This document shows, in pieces, positions 1 to 7,307 of a DNA stretch of 22,142 bases. The notes below the pieces were generated by a model. The model did no database searches and had not been told where the DNA came from. It saw nothing but the letters and a program-made list of their open reading frames with translations. The translations under genes were made by a program, and so were the position numbers. Positions within the stretch are counted from its first letter, which is position 1; every line of letters begins with the position of its first letter. This stretch comes from a virus. The stretch is taken from the IMG/VR virus record IMGVR_UViG_3300044858_001172, positions 1 through 22,142 of that record, one strand, 5' to 3'.

Positions 1-1
1 T

Positions 2-1189
2 GCTGACCGCAATCAGGCCCGTATCGTCTTTGAAGATACAAAACGCATGATTCAGAACTCAGAGCTCAGTGAGCATGTCAAGGTTTACCGAGATGCCATC
101 TTGGTTCCAGCCACGAACAATGTCTACAGAGTGCTATCAGCCGATGCTCCAAGGCACGAAGGTCTCAGTCCGACTATGGTTCTGTTCGATGAGCTTCACG
201 CTCAGCCCAACCGATCACTGTTCGATGTTATGTCGCTGGCCCAAGGAGCTCGTGGCAAGGCATCAACGCTCATTGCCATCACAACAGCGGGTGTCAAGAC
301 AGAAGCAGCATCCGGTAAAGACACGATTGCTTATGAGCTTTATCAGCGAGGTCAGAAGATTACTCGAGGCGAGATAGACGACCCAACCTTCTTTATGGCA
401 TGGTGGGAAGCACCAGCCGAGGCAGATCACCGACTTGAAGAGACTTGGAAGGATGCCAACCCAGGTTTTGACGACATTTGTGCTAAATCCGACTTTGAAA
501 GTGCCGTTCTGAGAACACCAGAGGCAGAATTTCGGACTAAACGCTGCAATCAGTGGGTTTCAACGCAATCTGCATGGCTTCCGACAGGTTCTTGGGACAA
601 ATTGACCGAAGATTTCGAGATTTCGGTTGATGAGGACTATGTTTTGGGCTTTGACGGCTCTTATGCCTCAGATTCCACCGCTTTATGCGTTTGCACCATC
701 CCAAAAGACGGTGAAAAGCCAAAAGTCAAGCTAATTCGCACTTGGGAGAAGAACTTTGGCGTAGATGACGATTCTTGGCGGGTTCCAATGGAAGAAGTCA
801 AGCAAACAATCATTGATTACACCCAGAAATACCCAAAAGTCCGTGAAATAGCCTGTGACCCCTACCGTTGGGCATCAATGATGCAAGAACTTGACGAGTT
901 AGGGCTTCCGATTGTCGAATACAAGACCAACTTGCTAAATCTTATGATTCCAGCAACTCAAAAAGTGTTCGATGCGGTGATGGAACAGACTTTCATGCAC
1001 GATGGCAACCCAGCTCTGGCTCGGCACATTGACAACTGCGTCATCAAGATGGATCACCGAGGACAGAGAGTGACAAAAGAGAGCAGTAACTCAAAGAAGA
1101 AGATTGACAACGCTATCGCCTTCATTATTGCCTACGACAGAGCAACTGTGGGTAGAATGGAAGAGGTAGTGCCACAAGTATTTGTATAG
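2..1189 (+). CDS. terL: Terminase large subunit (5' truncated by window edge)
   Basis: ATPase-nuclease motor that packages phage DNA into the prohead. The frame is open from base 2, before the first ATG at 47, and reads sensibly there (ADRNQARIVFEDTKR), so the gene starts outside the window; 395 residues are visible and the Walker A part is missing. A Walker B-like stretch with the catalytic acidic pair (MVLFDELHA) lies near base 176. The C-terminal half looks like an RNase H-fold nuclease: an acidic motif (GFDGSYASDST) near base 653, ACDPYRW near base 852 and NAIAFIIAYDRA near the end. The family is the HK97/Terminase_1 type. Portal, protease and HK97 capsid downstream give the canonical order. 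The identification is firm; the true length is unknown. Confidence 0.93.
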   Translation, partial: ADRNQARIVFEDTKRMIQNSELSEHVKVYRDAILVPATNNVYRVLSADAPRHEGLSPTMVLFDELHAQPNRSLFDVMSLAQGARGKASTLIAITTAGVKTEAASGKDTIAYELYQRGQKITRGEIDDPTFFMAWWEAPAEADHRLEETWKDANPGFDDICAKSDFESAVLRTPEAEFRTKRCNQWVSTQSAWLPTGSWDKLTEDFEISVDEDYVLGFDGSYASDSTALCVCTIPKDGEKPKVKLIRTWEKNFGVDDDSWRVPMEEVKQTIIDYTQKYPKVREIACDPYRWASMMQELDELGLPIVEYKTNLLNLMIPATQKVFDAVMEQTFMHDGNPALARHIDNCVIKMDHRGQRVTKESSNSKKKIDNAIAFIIAYDRATVGRMEEVVPQVFV

Positions 1190-1198
1190 GCGGTTATT

Positions 1199-1336
1199 TT
1201 GGCAACAGTTTTACAAATCGCAGGAGCCGCACTGGTGACAATAGGCGTAAGCGTTATTTTCCTACCAGCGGGACTAATCGTAGGCGGTATTGCCACTTTA
1301 GTATTCGGTTTAGCGATGGAGCGAGTAAGTGCTTAG
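1199..1336 (+). CDS. Small hydrophobic membrane protein between terminase and portal
   Basis: A 45-codon TTG-started frame fills the gap between terL and portal. Its stop at 1334-1336 overlaps the portal GTG start (1329) by 8 bases, a coupling arrangement like that of the neighbouring genes. The product is almost entirely hydrophobic (ATVLQIAGAALVTIGVSVIF, then proline, then LIVGGIATLVFGLAM) and ends with a short polar tail (ERVSA), so one long or two short helical hairpin membrane segments are expected. The TTG is preceded by a weak AGGCGG. TTG starts are also used by the major tail gene here, so this is not out of character. No function is recognised. Without the overlap and the filled gap it could be dismissed as chance. 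Confidence 0.6.
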   Translation: MATVLQIAGAALVTIGVSVIFLPAGLIVGGIATLVFGLAMERVSA

Positions 1337-2696
1337 TAGATTATTTGAAAAACGAGCAATCTCGTTTCAAACCATCTGGGGATCTGGTGACTTCCTAGAA
1401 ACTCAGAGCAACGCTGGGGTCAGGATTGATTCTGGCACTGCTTTGCATGTCAATCCGGTCTTTTCCGCTGTCTCGCTCATCAGCGACACAATCTCGACAC
1501 TACCCGTAGATGCTTACATCCGCAGAGATGGTGCTCGCTTTGCTTTCCGCCCAAGACCATCATGGATTACCAAGCCAGATGTTGACACAACCAAAGAAGC
1601 CTTCTACGGCTCAATCATTGTCTCGCTACTCCTAGACGGAAACGCATTTATTCGGTTGTATTCAAATTCGTCAGGCGAGATTGTCAACATGACAGTTCTA
1701 AACCCGATGGATGTCGAAATCAAACGCAATGGCATCGGTCAGGTCGGCTTTGTCATCAAAGAAGAGAAGAGAATGCTCTCTTCAGATGAGATTGTCTTTA
1801 TTCCCGATGTAGTTCGCCCAGGACACATCCGTGGAGTGTCAAGAGTAGAAGCACTGAAGGAAAACTTCGGCTTAGCTAAGGCATTAGAAAACTATGCAGC
1901 TAAATTCTTCGGTTCAGGCACTCAGACCTCTGGTGTCATCGAGATTGACGGCAACCTTACGGCAGATCAAGCCAAGGTCATGCAAGAAGCATTCGATTCA
2001 CGCCACAAGGGATGGGCAAAGGCACACAAGACAGCAATCCTGTCGGGCGGAGCGAAATACAAGCCAACTAATGTGCCAAACGACCAAGCTCAGTTCCTAG
2101 ACAGCCGCAGAATGGCTGTTGAAGATGTTGCTCGTGCTTTCAACATTCCACCACACCTACTTGGACTACCAGGCACAAACTCTTATGCATCAGTCGAGCA
2201 GAACAACCTTGCTTGGGTAACTCACTGCCTCCGACCAATCGTTCAGAAGATTGAAGGTGCACTATCACCGCTAATGGCTCGCTACCCAGGTGGAGAGAAC
2301 GCATTTATTCGGTTCAACCTTGATGGCCTACTTCGTGCAGACATCAACTCAAGAATGGCTGCATTTTCGACTGGTTTACAAGCTGGCTTCTTGACAATCA
2401 ACGATGTGAGACGACTTGAGGACTTGACACCAATCATGGATCCGTCAGCCGACACTGTTCGTGTGCCTCTGGCCAATGTCAACATTGATGCCGCCGACCT
2501 ATCTGCTCAGACAGAACGAGTAGACATGGCTCAGAGATTGATTCAGGTTGGATTCGACCCAGTAGACGCTCTGGAGAAACTCGGTCTACCTGCTATTGAT
2601 CACACTGGCGTTCCAAGCGTTCAGTTGCAGAATGCCGGTCAGTCACAAGACCCAGCAGCTGTCAAAGAAACTTACGGGGTAGAAGATGGCAATTAG
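1329..2696 (+). CDS. Portal protein, HK97 family
   Basis: Forms the dodecameric ring at the unique capsid vertex through which DNA enters and to which the neck attaches. The 455-residue length is typical of HK97-type portals. Recognisable segments include the clip/wing region (LLDGNAFIRLY, SSDEIVFIPD), the block GVSRVEALKENFGLAKALEN, and the crown-proximal helix after SYASVEQNNLAW. It starts with GTG inside the end of the small membrane gene, and its last 11 bases overlap the next gene. Two copies of ATTCGGTT (1650, 2307) and one CTTCGGTT (1907) fall inside it, in two different codon phases. The identification is strong from the motifs and from its position after terL. Confidence 0.92.
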   Translation: MLSRLFEKRAISFQTIWGSGDFLETQSNAGVRIDSGTALHVNPVFSAVSLISDTISTLPVDAYIRRDGARFAFRPRPSWITKPDVDTTKEAFYGSIIVSLLLDGNAFIRLYSNSSGEIVNMTVLNPMDVEIKRNGIGQVGFVIKEEKRMLSSDEIVFIPDVVRPGHIRGVSRVEALKENFGLAKALENYAAKFFGSGTQTSGVIEIDGNLTADQAKVMQEAFDSRHKGWAKAHKTAILSGGAKYKPTNVPNDQAQFLDSRRMAVEDVARAFNIPPHLLGLPGTNSYASVEQNNLAWVTHCLRPIVQKIEGALSPLMARYPGGENAFIRFNLDGLLRADINSRMAAFSTGLQAGFLTINDVRRLEDLTPIMDPSADTVRVPLANVNIDAADLSAQTERVDMAQRLIQVGFDPVDALEKLGLPAIDHTGVPSVQLQNAGQSQDPAAVKETYGVEDGN

Positions 2697-2949
2697 CAAT
2701 GGCACAACTTCAGTTGGAACCGTGGCCACTGCTATTGATGGTGTATGGACTAATCCATCAATAATTACCATTCACAATAACGACAACACCGCTGAGGTTT
2801 ATCTTGGTGGAAGTGGTGTAACAATAAGCACTGGGCTACAACTTGTAAAGCTTGAGAGCTATCAATTTCAATTACAACCCCTAGAACAAATCTATTGTGT
2901 AAGCACTAAAAACGGACACAATGTTAGTTGGATGAGGCAGACAATCTAA
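2686..2949 (+). CDS. Small beta-rich virion-type protein of unknown function
   Basis: An 87-residue protein with a threonine- and asparagine-rich, beta-strand-like composition (IITIHNNDNTAEVYLGGSG, then a hydrophobic strand and LQPLEQIYCVS). This pattern resembles small single-domain beta-sandwich proteins often found near portal or fibre genes in tailed phages, whose function is usually not assigned. The ATG at 2686 overlaps the portal stop by 11 bases, and the TAA overlaps the next ATG as TAATG, so it is translated in the same coupled series. A head-decoration or fibre-anchoring role is a guess from position only. No signal peptide or membrane segment is visible. Confidence 0.7.
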   Translation: MAISNGTTSVGTVATAIDGVWTNPSIITIHNNDNTAEVYLGGSGVTISTGLQLVKLESYQFQLQPLEQIYCVSTKNGHNVSWMRQTI

Positions 2950-3293
2950 TGATCAACCCAGGCAGATACAACATCACGGCATACCAAGGTGCAACATACG
3001 ACCTAAACCTGACTTGGACAATCGGTGGTTCGGCTGTCAATCTGACAAACTACACGGCTGCTATGCAGGTTCGCACTACTCCAGCAGCAACCGCAACTAT
3101 CTTTAGCCTGACCAACGGCACTGGTATCACACTCGGTGGAACTGCCGGCACAATCGCCGTGACAATCGGTGCAACTGCTATGGGTGCAGCAGAAGCAGGG
3201 CAGTATGTTTACGATTTAGAGCTAAACTCTGGTTCAACTGTTACAAGACTGATTCAGGGAACTTTCCAAATCCAAGCTGAGGTCACTCGGTAA
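2949..3293 (+). CDS. BppU-N-like immunoglobulin-type phage structural protein
   Basis: 114 residues from ATG 2949. A longer frame begins at 2928, but 2949 forms a TAATG stop-start overlap with the upstream gene, the coupling used by its neighbours, and the seven extra residues look like read-through of that gene. The sequence has the pattern known from the N-terminal domain of phage upper-baseplate proteins and their relatives: [29 protein letters not shown], a G/T-rich turn ([15 protein letters not shown]), then [10 protein letters not shown] and a final strand [12 protein letters not shown]. This is a small beta-sandwich often linked to fibres. It directly precedes a collagen-like gene, so it may be the particle-attachment module for that fibre. 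That pairing is inferred. Confidence 0.7.
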   Translation: MINPGRYNITAYQGATYDLNLTWTIGGSAVNLTNYTAAMQVRTTPAATATIFSLTNGTGITLGGTAGTIAVTIGATAMGAAEAGQYVYDLELNSGSTVTRLIQGTFQIQAEVTR

Positions 3294-4126
3294 TGTCAGC
3301 CTCTGTCCTAGAGATTACTGAAACAAACACACTTGTTTCGGTTCAAAATTCGGTTGTAAATGTTGGCGTAACTGAAACCAACACAACCGTAACTTTAGGC
3401 AACTCTGGCCCGCAGGGCATTCAAGGTATTCAGGGAGCAGTTGGCCCAGCTAACACGCTCACTATAGATTCGGTTACAGCAAGTGCTCCAGGCGGAGACG
3501 CTGAGGTAACAGTTTCTGGAACTGCACCCAATCAAACTCTTAGCTTTGTCATTCCAAGGGGAGAACAAGGCCCACAAGGTATTCAAGGTGCAACGGGTGC
3601 AACCGGTGCTACTGGAGCCACTGGTGCAACGGGAGCAACAGGTGCAACGGGGCCACAGGGCCCACAGGGTGAGCAAGGTATCCAAGGGGCGACTGGCCCT
3701 CAAGGCGAGACTGGCCCACAAGGGCTACAGGGTGAGCAAGGAATTCAAGGTATTCAGGGTGACACTGGCCCGACAGGCCCACAAGGTGAAACAGGCCCAG
3801 AAGGGCCACAAGGCATACAGGGGGAAACTGGTGCTAGTGGGCCACAGGGCGAACAAGGTATTCAAGGCATTCAAGGAGAGACAGGGCCGCAGGGGCCTCA
3901 AGGTATTCAAGGAGAAACGGGGCCACAAGGGCCACAAGGTATCCAAGGTGCAACAGGAGCAACTGGAGCGACAGGCCCCGCTGGAGTAGTTGCTGCTACT
4001 TCTCCGATTACTTACAACTCAGGAACTCAAACTGTTGGCATTGATGTAAATGCCGCAGGTATCACAATAAACGGCACGGCTGTCGCACTCGGTGGAACTG
4101 TTGTCGTGGAAGCGAGGCTGGCATAA
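3293..4126 (+). CDS. Collagen-like fibre protein (putative head fibre)
   Basis: 277 residues. A beta-rich N-terminus (1-38) leads into a short Gly-X-Y block (39-51). A conserved-looking linker follows ([20 protein letters not shown] to LSFVIPRG), then an uninterrupted Gly-X-Y tract from G90 to G231 (47 triplets), and a C-terminal beta segment ending VVVEARLA. X is mostly P, I, A or E and Y mostly Q or T, typical of bacterial and phage collagens that trimerise without hydroxyproline. A 47-triplet triple helix would be a thin rod of roughly 40 nm. It lies between portal and protease rather than with the tail genes, so a capsid-attached fibre is more likely than a tail fibre (inference). The start is fixed by a TAATG overlap. 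Confidence 0.85.
   Translation: MSASVLEITETNTLVSVQNSVVNVGVTETNTTVTLGNSGPQGIQGIQGAVGPANTLTIDSVTASAPGGDAEVTVSGTAPNQTLSFVIPRGEQGPQGIQGATGATGATGATGATGATGATGPQGPQGEQGIQGATGPQGETGPQGLQGEQGIQGIQGDTGPTGPQGETGPEGPQGIQGETGASGPQGEQGIQGIQGETGPQGPQGIQGETGPQGPQGIQGATGATGATGPAGVVAATSPITYNSGTQTVGIDVNAAGITINGTAVALGGTVVVEARLA
3560..3985 (+). repeat. Gly-X-Y coding repeat tract
   Basis: Tandem 9-base units coding for [12 protein letters not shown] and EQG triplets. The first part contains seven consecutive ATG tripeptides. Codon choice varies among copies (for example gcaacgggt, gcaaccggt, gctactgga), so the repeats differ at DNA level, which would limit slippage. They generate long spurious frames on both strands. 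Confidence 0.9.
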
Positions 4127-5718
4127 TGCCCTATTACATAACTGACAAATCTTCAGAATGCTCAAGCTGGGCAGTAGTCAAAGAAGATGGCGAAGTCATG
4201 GCTTGCCACAACACCAAAAAAGAAGCACTTGACCAGATGGTAGCTATCTCATTATCAGAAGGCATTGAGCCAGGTGGCGAAAGAGACATTCGTGCATTAC
4301 CAGGCGACCTCAAAGTCGGTGACTATGTATCTTGGAACTCTTCGGGCGGTAGGGCTCGTGGCGAAATTCAAGAGATTGTAGACAACGGATCTATCAATCC
4401 ACCTAATTCTTCGGTTACAGTCAATGGCACGGAAAAAGACCCTGCTGCCTTGATTCAGGTATACCAGCCAGTCAGAGACGGATGGGAAGATACGGATGTG
4501 TATGTTGCCCACAAGTTCTCCACACTTACAAAGATTGCTCCACTTCCTGAACCCAGTGATGAACCAGAAGATGAAGAAGAAGATGACGATATGGAAGAAA
4601 ACTCCATGTCTGAAACAGAATACCGAGAAGTAAACCTAGAGCCCCCAGCCTACATGCGAGCAGCAGCTCGTAGAGGTCTCAAATACTACGAAGAGGGGTA
4701 TGGCGGAGATGGCTTGGTTGAAAGAACAATCCGTGAGGCGAGAGCGATGGCAGCTGGCAATGTCACTGCTGATAAATGGGTTAGGATTCGGGCTTGGATT
4801 GCTCGTCATCTTCCTGATTTGGATAGTCCCGCCGCAAGACCTGATTCGCCTGATTATCCTAGCCCTGGTGTAGTTGCACACTTGCTTTGGGGATCAGGCC
4901 CATCAAAGAGAGCAGCACAACGAGCACTCACTTATGCAGAAGGTGTAGTTGCTAGAATTGAAGAAGAAAATGAAGGCCGAGCGAAAGGCGAAGCATTGTC
5001 AAAGATAGAAACACGCAGAACTCCAACCTCCATCGAGGTTCGTGAAGAAGGCGATGGCATGAGATTCAGTGGCTACGCTGCTGTATTCAATTCTGCTAGT
5101 GAGCCCCTGCCTTTTATCGAGAGAATCGCACCAGGTGCATTCCGCAAATCCCTGAGAGCTCGCAATGACATCAAGTTCCTTTGGAATCACGATGCTGGCG
5201 AGGTTCTTGGCTCAACTCGTGCTGGAACTCTTATGCTTACAGAAGATGACAAAGGTTTGAGGGTTGATGGTCTACTACCGAACACTTCTCGTGGTCGTGA
5301 TGTTGCTGAGCTGCTACGCCGTGGAGATGTTGACGCAATGAGCTTCGGCTTTAGTGTTCCTGCTGGAGGAGATTCATGGTCAGAGGATGGCTCAGAGAGA
5401 ACCTTGAATTCGGTTCGTCTATTCGAGGTCTCCTTGGTTAGCTGGCCAGCATATACCGCTACGGCTGGCACTGTTGCTGTTCGTGGCCTAGACAAGATTG
5501 CTAAGAGAGCTGACATTGACGCTGATGCTCTAGCAGATGCTGTTTACAAACTTGAGGAAGGCGAAACTCTTACCGAGGATGAGGGTCGTCTAATTCAGCA
5601 AGCCGTAGAAACCCTGATGCCAAAGTCAGAGGGATCAGAGCCTAGCGATAATTCGGTTGGACAGGCTATGCTGGCACTGAAGAAGAAGAAGCTCGAACTA
5701 CTACTGAATGGAATCTAA
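4126..5718 (+). CDS. Prohead protease (S78) with N-terminal accessory domains
   Basis: 530 residues, about 2.5 times a plain HK97 prohead protease. Visible parts: residues 1-50, a small domain (YYITDKSSECSSWAVV) of unknown role; 60-138, a compact beta domain (GDYVSWNSSGGRARGEI to HKFSTLTKI) matching the DUF2945/HVA1 TUDOR-like pattern; an acidic linker 142-160; 165-280, a helical domain (PPAYMRAAARRGLKYY, VVAHLLWGSGPSKRAA) of the kind often fused to phage proteases; and 293-455, the protease, with the likely catalytic His355 in WNHDAG and Ser406 in MSFGFS. The last 75 residues are charged and helical, possibly scaffold-like. The protease trims the capsid delta domain after assembly. The fusion suggests the N-terminal domains are delivered inside the prohead. 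Start by TAATG overlap. Confidence 0.88.
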   Translation: MPYYITDKSSECSSWAVVKEDGEVMACHNTKKEALDQMVAISLSEGIEPGGERDIRALPGDLKVGDYVSWNSSGGRARGEIQEIVDNGSINPPNSSVTVNGTEKDPAALIQVYQPVRDGWEDTDVYVAHKFSTLTKIAPLPEPSDEPEDEEEDDDMEENSMSETEYREVNLEPPAYMRAAARRGLKYYEEGYGGDGLVERTIREARAMAAGNVTADKWVRIRAWIARHLPDLDSPAARPDSPDYPSPGVVAHLLWGSGPSKRAAQRALTYAEGVVARIEEENEGRAKGEALSKIETRRTPTSIEVREEGDGMRFSGYAAVFNSASEPLPFIERIAPGAFRKSLRARNDIKFLWNHDAGEVLGSTRAGTLMLTEDDKGLRVDGLLPNTSRGRDVAELLRRGDVDAMSFGFSVPAGGDSWSEDGSERTLNSVRLFEVSLVSWPAYTATAGTVAVRGLDKIAKRADIDADALADAVYKLEEGETLTEDEGRLIQQAVETLMPKSEGSEPSDNSVGQAMLALKKKKLELLLNGI

Positions 5719-5719
5719 G

Positions 5720-5914
5720 ATGCCAAGCAAAGAAGAAATCAAAAAGGCTCTCCTAGCTGCTGCTGGAAACCCTGAATCAGGTGCAATCGTTTCGGTTGTA
5801 GATGACATGGCTAAGGCAGTAGAGAAGCTTCTGAAGCCAGAAGAAACTGTTGAAGTTGCTTTTGACAAGACCAATAGAGAAACACGGGTCACCGCACCTA
5901 TTGAAAAGCGGTAA
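5720..5914 (+). CDS. Small helical protein between protease and capsid genes
   Basis: 64 residues from ATG 5720 (MPSKEEIKKALLAAAGNPES). An in-frame ATG at 5708 would add four residues and overlap the protease stop. I prefer 5720 because GGA at 5710-5712 is suitably spaced and the sequence from MPSKEE looks like a natural N-terminus. Charged and amphipathic throughout (VVDDMAKAVEKLLKPEE), ending in a basic tail (APIEKR), with no membrane segment. Small proteins in this position occur in many actinobacteriophages without a known role. It is the last gene before a terminator-like hairpin. Confidence 0.7.
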   Translation: MPSKEEIKKALLAAAGNPESGAIVSVVDDMAKAVEKLLKPEETVEVAFDKTNRETRVTAPIEKR

Positions 5915-5919
5915 GCACT

Positions 5920-5953
5920 AGCCTCCTGTTTTCTTGGTTCAGGGGGCTTTGCT
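5920..5953 (+). terminator. Intrinsic terminator-like hairpin before the capsid gene
   Basis: AGCCTCCTG (5920-5928) pairs with CAGGGGGCT (5940-5948), nine pairs with one G-T wobble, and an 11-base T-rich loop. Only a short T-run follows (TTTGCT), so termination may be partial, allowing some read-through from the portal unit. Confidence 0.6.
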
Positions 5954-5977
5954 ATGTCTAGCGTGTCCTACCTCCTG

Positions 5978-5991
5978 TAAACTTTTACTAT
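5978..5991 (+). promoter_or_regulatory. Candidate capsid promoter (-10 region)
   Basis: TAAACT (5978-5983) and the overlapping-phase TACTAT (5986-5991) fit the actinobacterial -10 pattern TANNNT. The context GTAAACTT recurs at 13046, also just after a terminator. No good -35 is seen. The resulting leader would be about 80 bases and carries a GTTGA-GCG-TCAAC inverted repeat (6020-6032) and a strong AAAGGAG ribosome site (6062-6068) five bases before the capsid ATG. Confidence 0.35.
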
Positions 5992-6073
5992 CGGATGTGA
6001 GTTAGCTCTGCCGTGTTCAGTTGAGCGTCAACGCCACTGGTAAATCATTAGTAAGAGAAATAAAGGAGACTAA

Positions 6074-7234
6074 ATGTCTGAGTTTGTAAAGGCTCAGCAG
6101 GAGCTCCGTGCCAACCTCACTGAGCAGATTCGAGATGTAATCGAAGGTGCTGAGAAGGAAGGCCGTGGGCTTGACGCTGCTGAACTTGAGAAAATTGACC
6201 GCATTGAGGCCGACATCCGCAAGGCTGACGAGACCATTGCTGTCGCACAGCGTAACGAGGAACGCCGCCTAGAGGCTTCCGTTGCTGCTAAGGGATTTGT
6301 TCCATCGGTGAGCGAAAGCCGTTCAGCCGCTGACATTTTCCGTTCACTTGCCAAGGGAGAAGAGCGTAACTACGAGTTCACTCGTGCTGCTCTAACTCCA
6401 TCATCCAACACCGTTCCTAAGTCGTTCTACGACCAGGTATTCGATGTTGCTCGCCTAGTAGGCCCAATGCTAGAGGTTCCAGAGGTTATCAACACCACTT
6501 CCGGTGAAGACCTAACCATCCCAACCCTAACTGCCTACAGCACTGCTACCTTGACCTCCGCTGGTGGAACTGTATCGGCTTCCGAGCCTACCTACAGCTC
6601 AATCACTCTCGGAGCTTACAAGTATGGCTTCCTCATCCAGGCCGCCAACGAGCTAGTAACAGACGCTGGTTTTGACCTAGCTTCTCACCTTGCTAACCAG
6701 GCTGGTAACGGCATTGGTTACGGTGTGAACAATGTTCTAACCCTAGGTGACGGATCTGACAAGCCACGAGGCATTGTTCCTGCTGCTGGTTCTGGTATCA
6801 CTGGTGGAACTGCCGTAACAGGCCAGTTCACCGCTGACAACCTAATTGACCTTGCTTACTCGGTTGACGGTGCAGTTCGCCGTATGCCAGGTGCAGCATT
6901 CATGGCAAACGGTGCAACCATCGGAAAGATGCGTAAGCTCAAGGACACCGCTGGCAACTACCTATACCAGGTAGGCGTTGGCTACCCTGACACCTTCGCT
7001 GGCTTCCGTGTAATCGAGAACCCACACATGGCGGACACTGGCCTTTCGGCAAAGTCTGTATTGTTCGGTGACCTCTCGTCATACAAGGTTCGTGTAGCAG
7101 GTGGAATCCAGGTTGCTTCTAGCCAGGACTTCGCATTCAACACCGATCTGACCACATGGAGATTCTTGATTCGCCTTGACGGTGACATCACTCACAGCTC
7201 CCATGTCAAATACTTCATCGGAAACGCTGCTTAG
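6074..7234 (+). CDS. Major capsid protein, HK97 fold
   Basis: 386 residues, the usual length. Residues 1 to about 100 are charged heptad-rich helix (EQIRDVIEGAEKEGRGLDAA), the delta/scaffold domain normally removed by the prohead protease. Residues from about 105 on show HK97 capsid landmarks: TPSSNTVPKSFYDQV, LEVPEVINTTSGEDLTIPTL, the E-loop and A-domain area, the spine helix around QAANELVTDAGFDLASHLAN, GIGYGVNNVLTLGDG, and a late GGIQVASSQDFAFNTD block. It has the best Shine-Dalgarno in the window (AAAGGAG, spacing 5) and sits alone between two terminators, which suits high-level expression. It lacks the TTCGGTT heptamer that marks most neighbours; a CTCGGTT near-match is the closest. Confidence 0.95.
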   Translation: MSEFVKAQQELRANLTEQIRDVIEGAEKEGRGLDAAELEKIDRIEADIRKADETIAVAQRNEERRLEASVAAKGFVPSVSESRSAADIFRSLAKGEERNYEFTRAALTPSSNTVPKSFYDQVFDVARLVGPMLEVPEVINTTSGEDLTIPTLTAYSTATLTSAGGTVSASEPTYSSITLGAYKYGFLIQAANELVTDAGFDLASHLANQAGNGIGYGVNNVLTLGDGSDKPRGIVPAAGSGITGGTAVTGQFTADNLIDLAYSVDGAVRRMPGAAFMANGATIGKMRKLKDTAGNYLYQVGVGYPDTFAGFRVIENPHMADTGLSAKSVLFGDLSSYKVRVAGGIQVASSQDFAFNTDLTTWRFLIRLDGDITHSSHVKYFIGNAA

Positions 7235-7254
7235 TTTCTGACGAAATAAGCGAG

Positions 7255-7295
7255 ACCCACCCAAGTTGTAGGTTGCTTGGGTGGGTTTCTTTTTA
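7255..7295 (+). terminator. Strong intrinsic terminator after the capsid gene
   Basis: ACCCACCCAAG (7255-7265) and CTTGGGTGGGT (7276-7286) form a perfect 11-base-pair stem with a 10-base loop, followed by TTCTTTTT. It isolates the capsid transcript from the glycosylation genes. Confidence 0.93.
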
Positions 7296-7307
7296 TACAC
7301 TGTGACT
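7296..7307 (+). promoter_or_regulatory. Leaderless promoter of the glycosylation operon
   Basis: TACACT (7296-7301) fits the TANNNT -10 box and is followed by exactly six bases (GTGACT) and the ATG at 7308. There is no Shine-Dalgarno sequence, so transcription would start at or next to the A of ATG. The same box-N6-ATG spacing occurs at 11169 and 20312. No clear -35; the position overlaps the tail of the terminator. Confidence 0.5.

Noticed and set aside
3395-3946. Several long frames on both strands inside the collagen gene
   Set aside because: They are produced by the 9-base repeat structure; their products are low-complexity and have no ribosome sites. The Gly-X-Y frame is the real one.
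3560-3985. CRISPR-like direct repeats
   Set aside because: Repeats are contiguous, in 9-base coding units, with no spacers of constant length and no leader.
7281-7307. Upstream GTG start for the first glycosyltransferase
   Set aside because: It lies within the terminator stem and T-run, and the added residues are not like a GT4 N-terminus; ATG 7308 is better.
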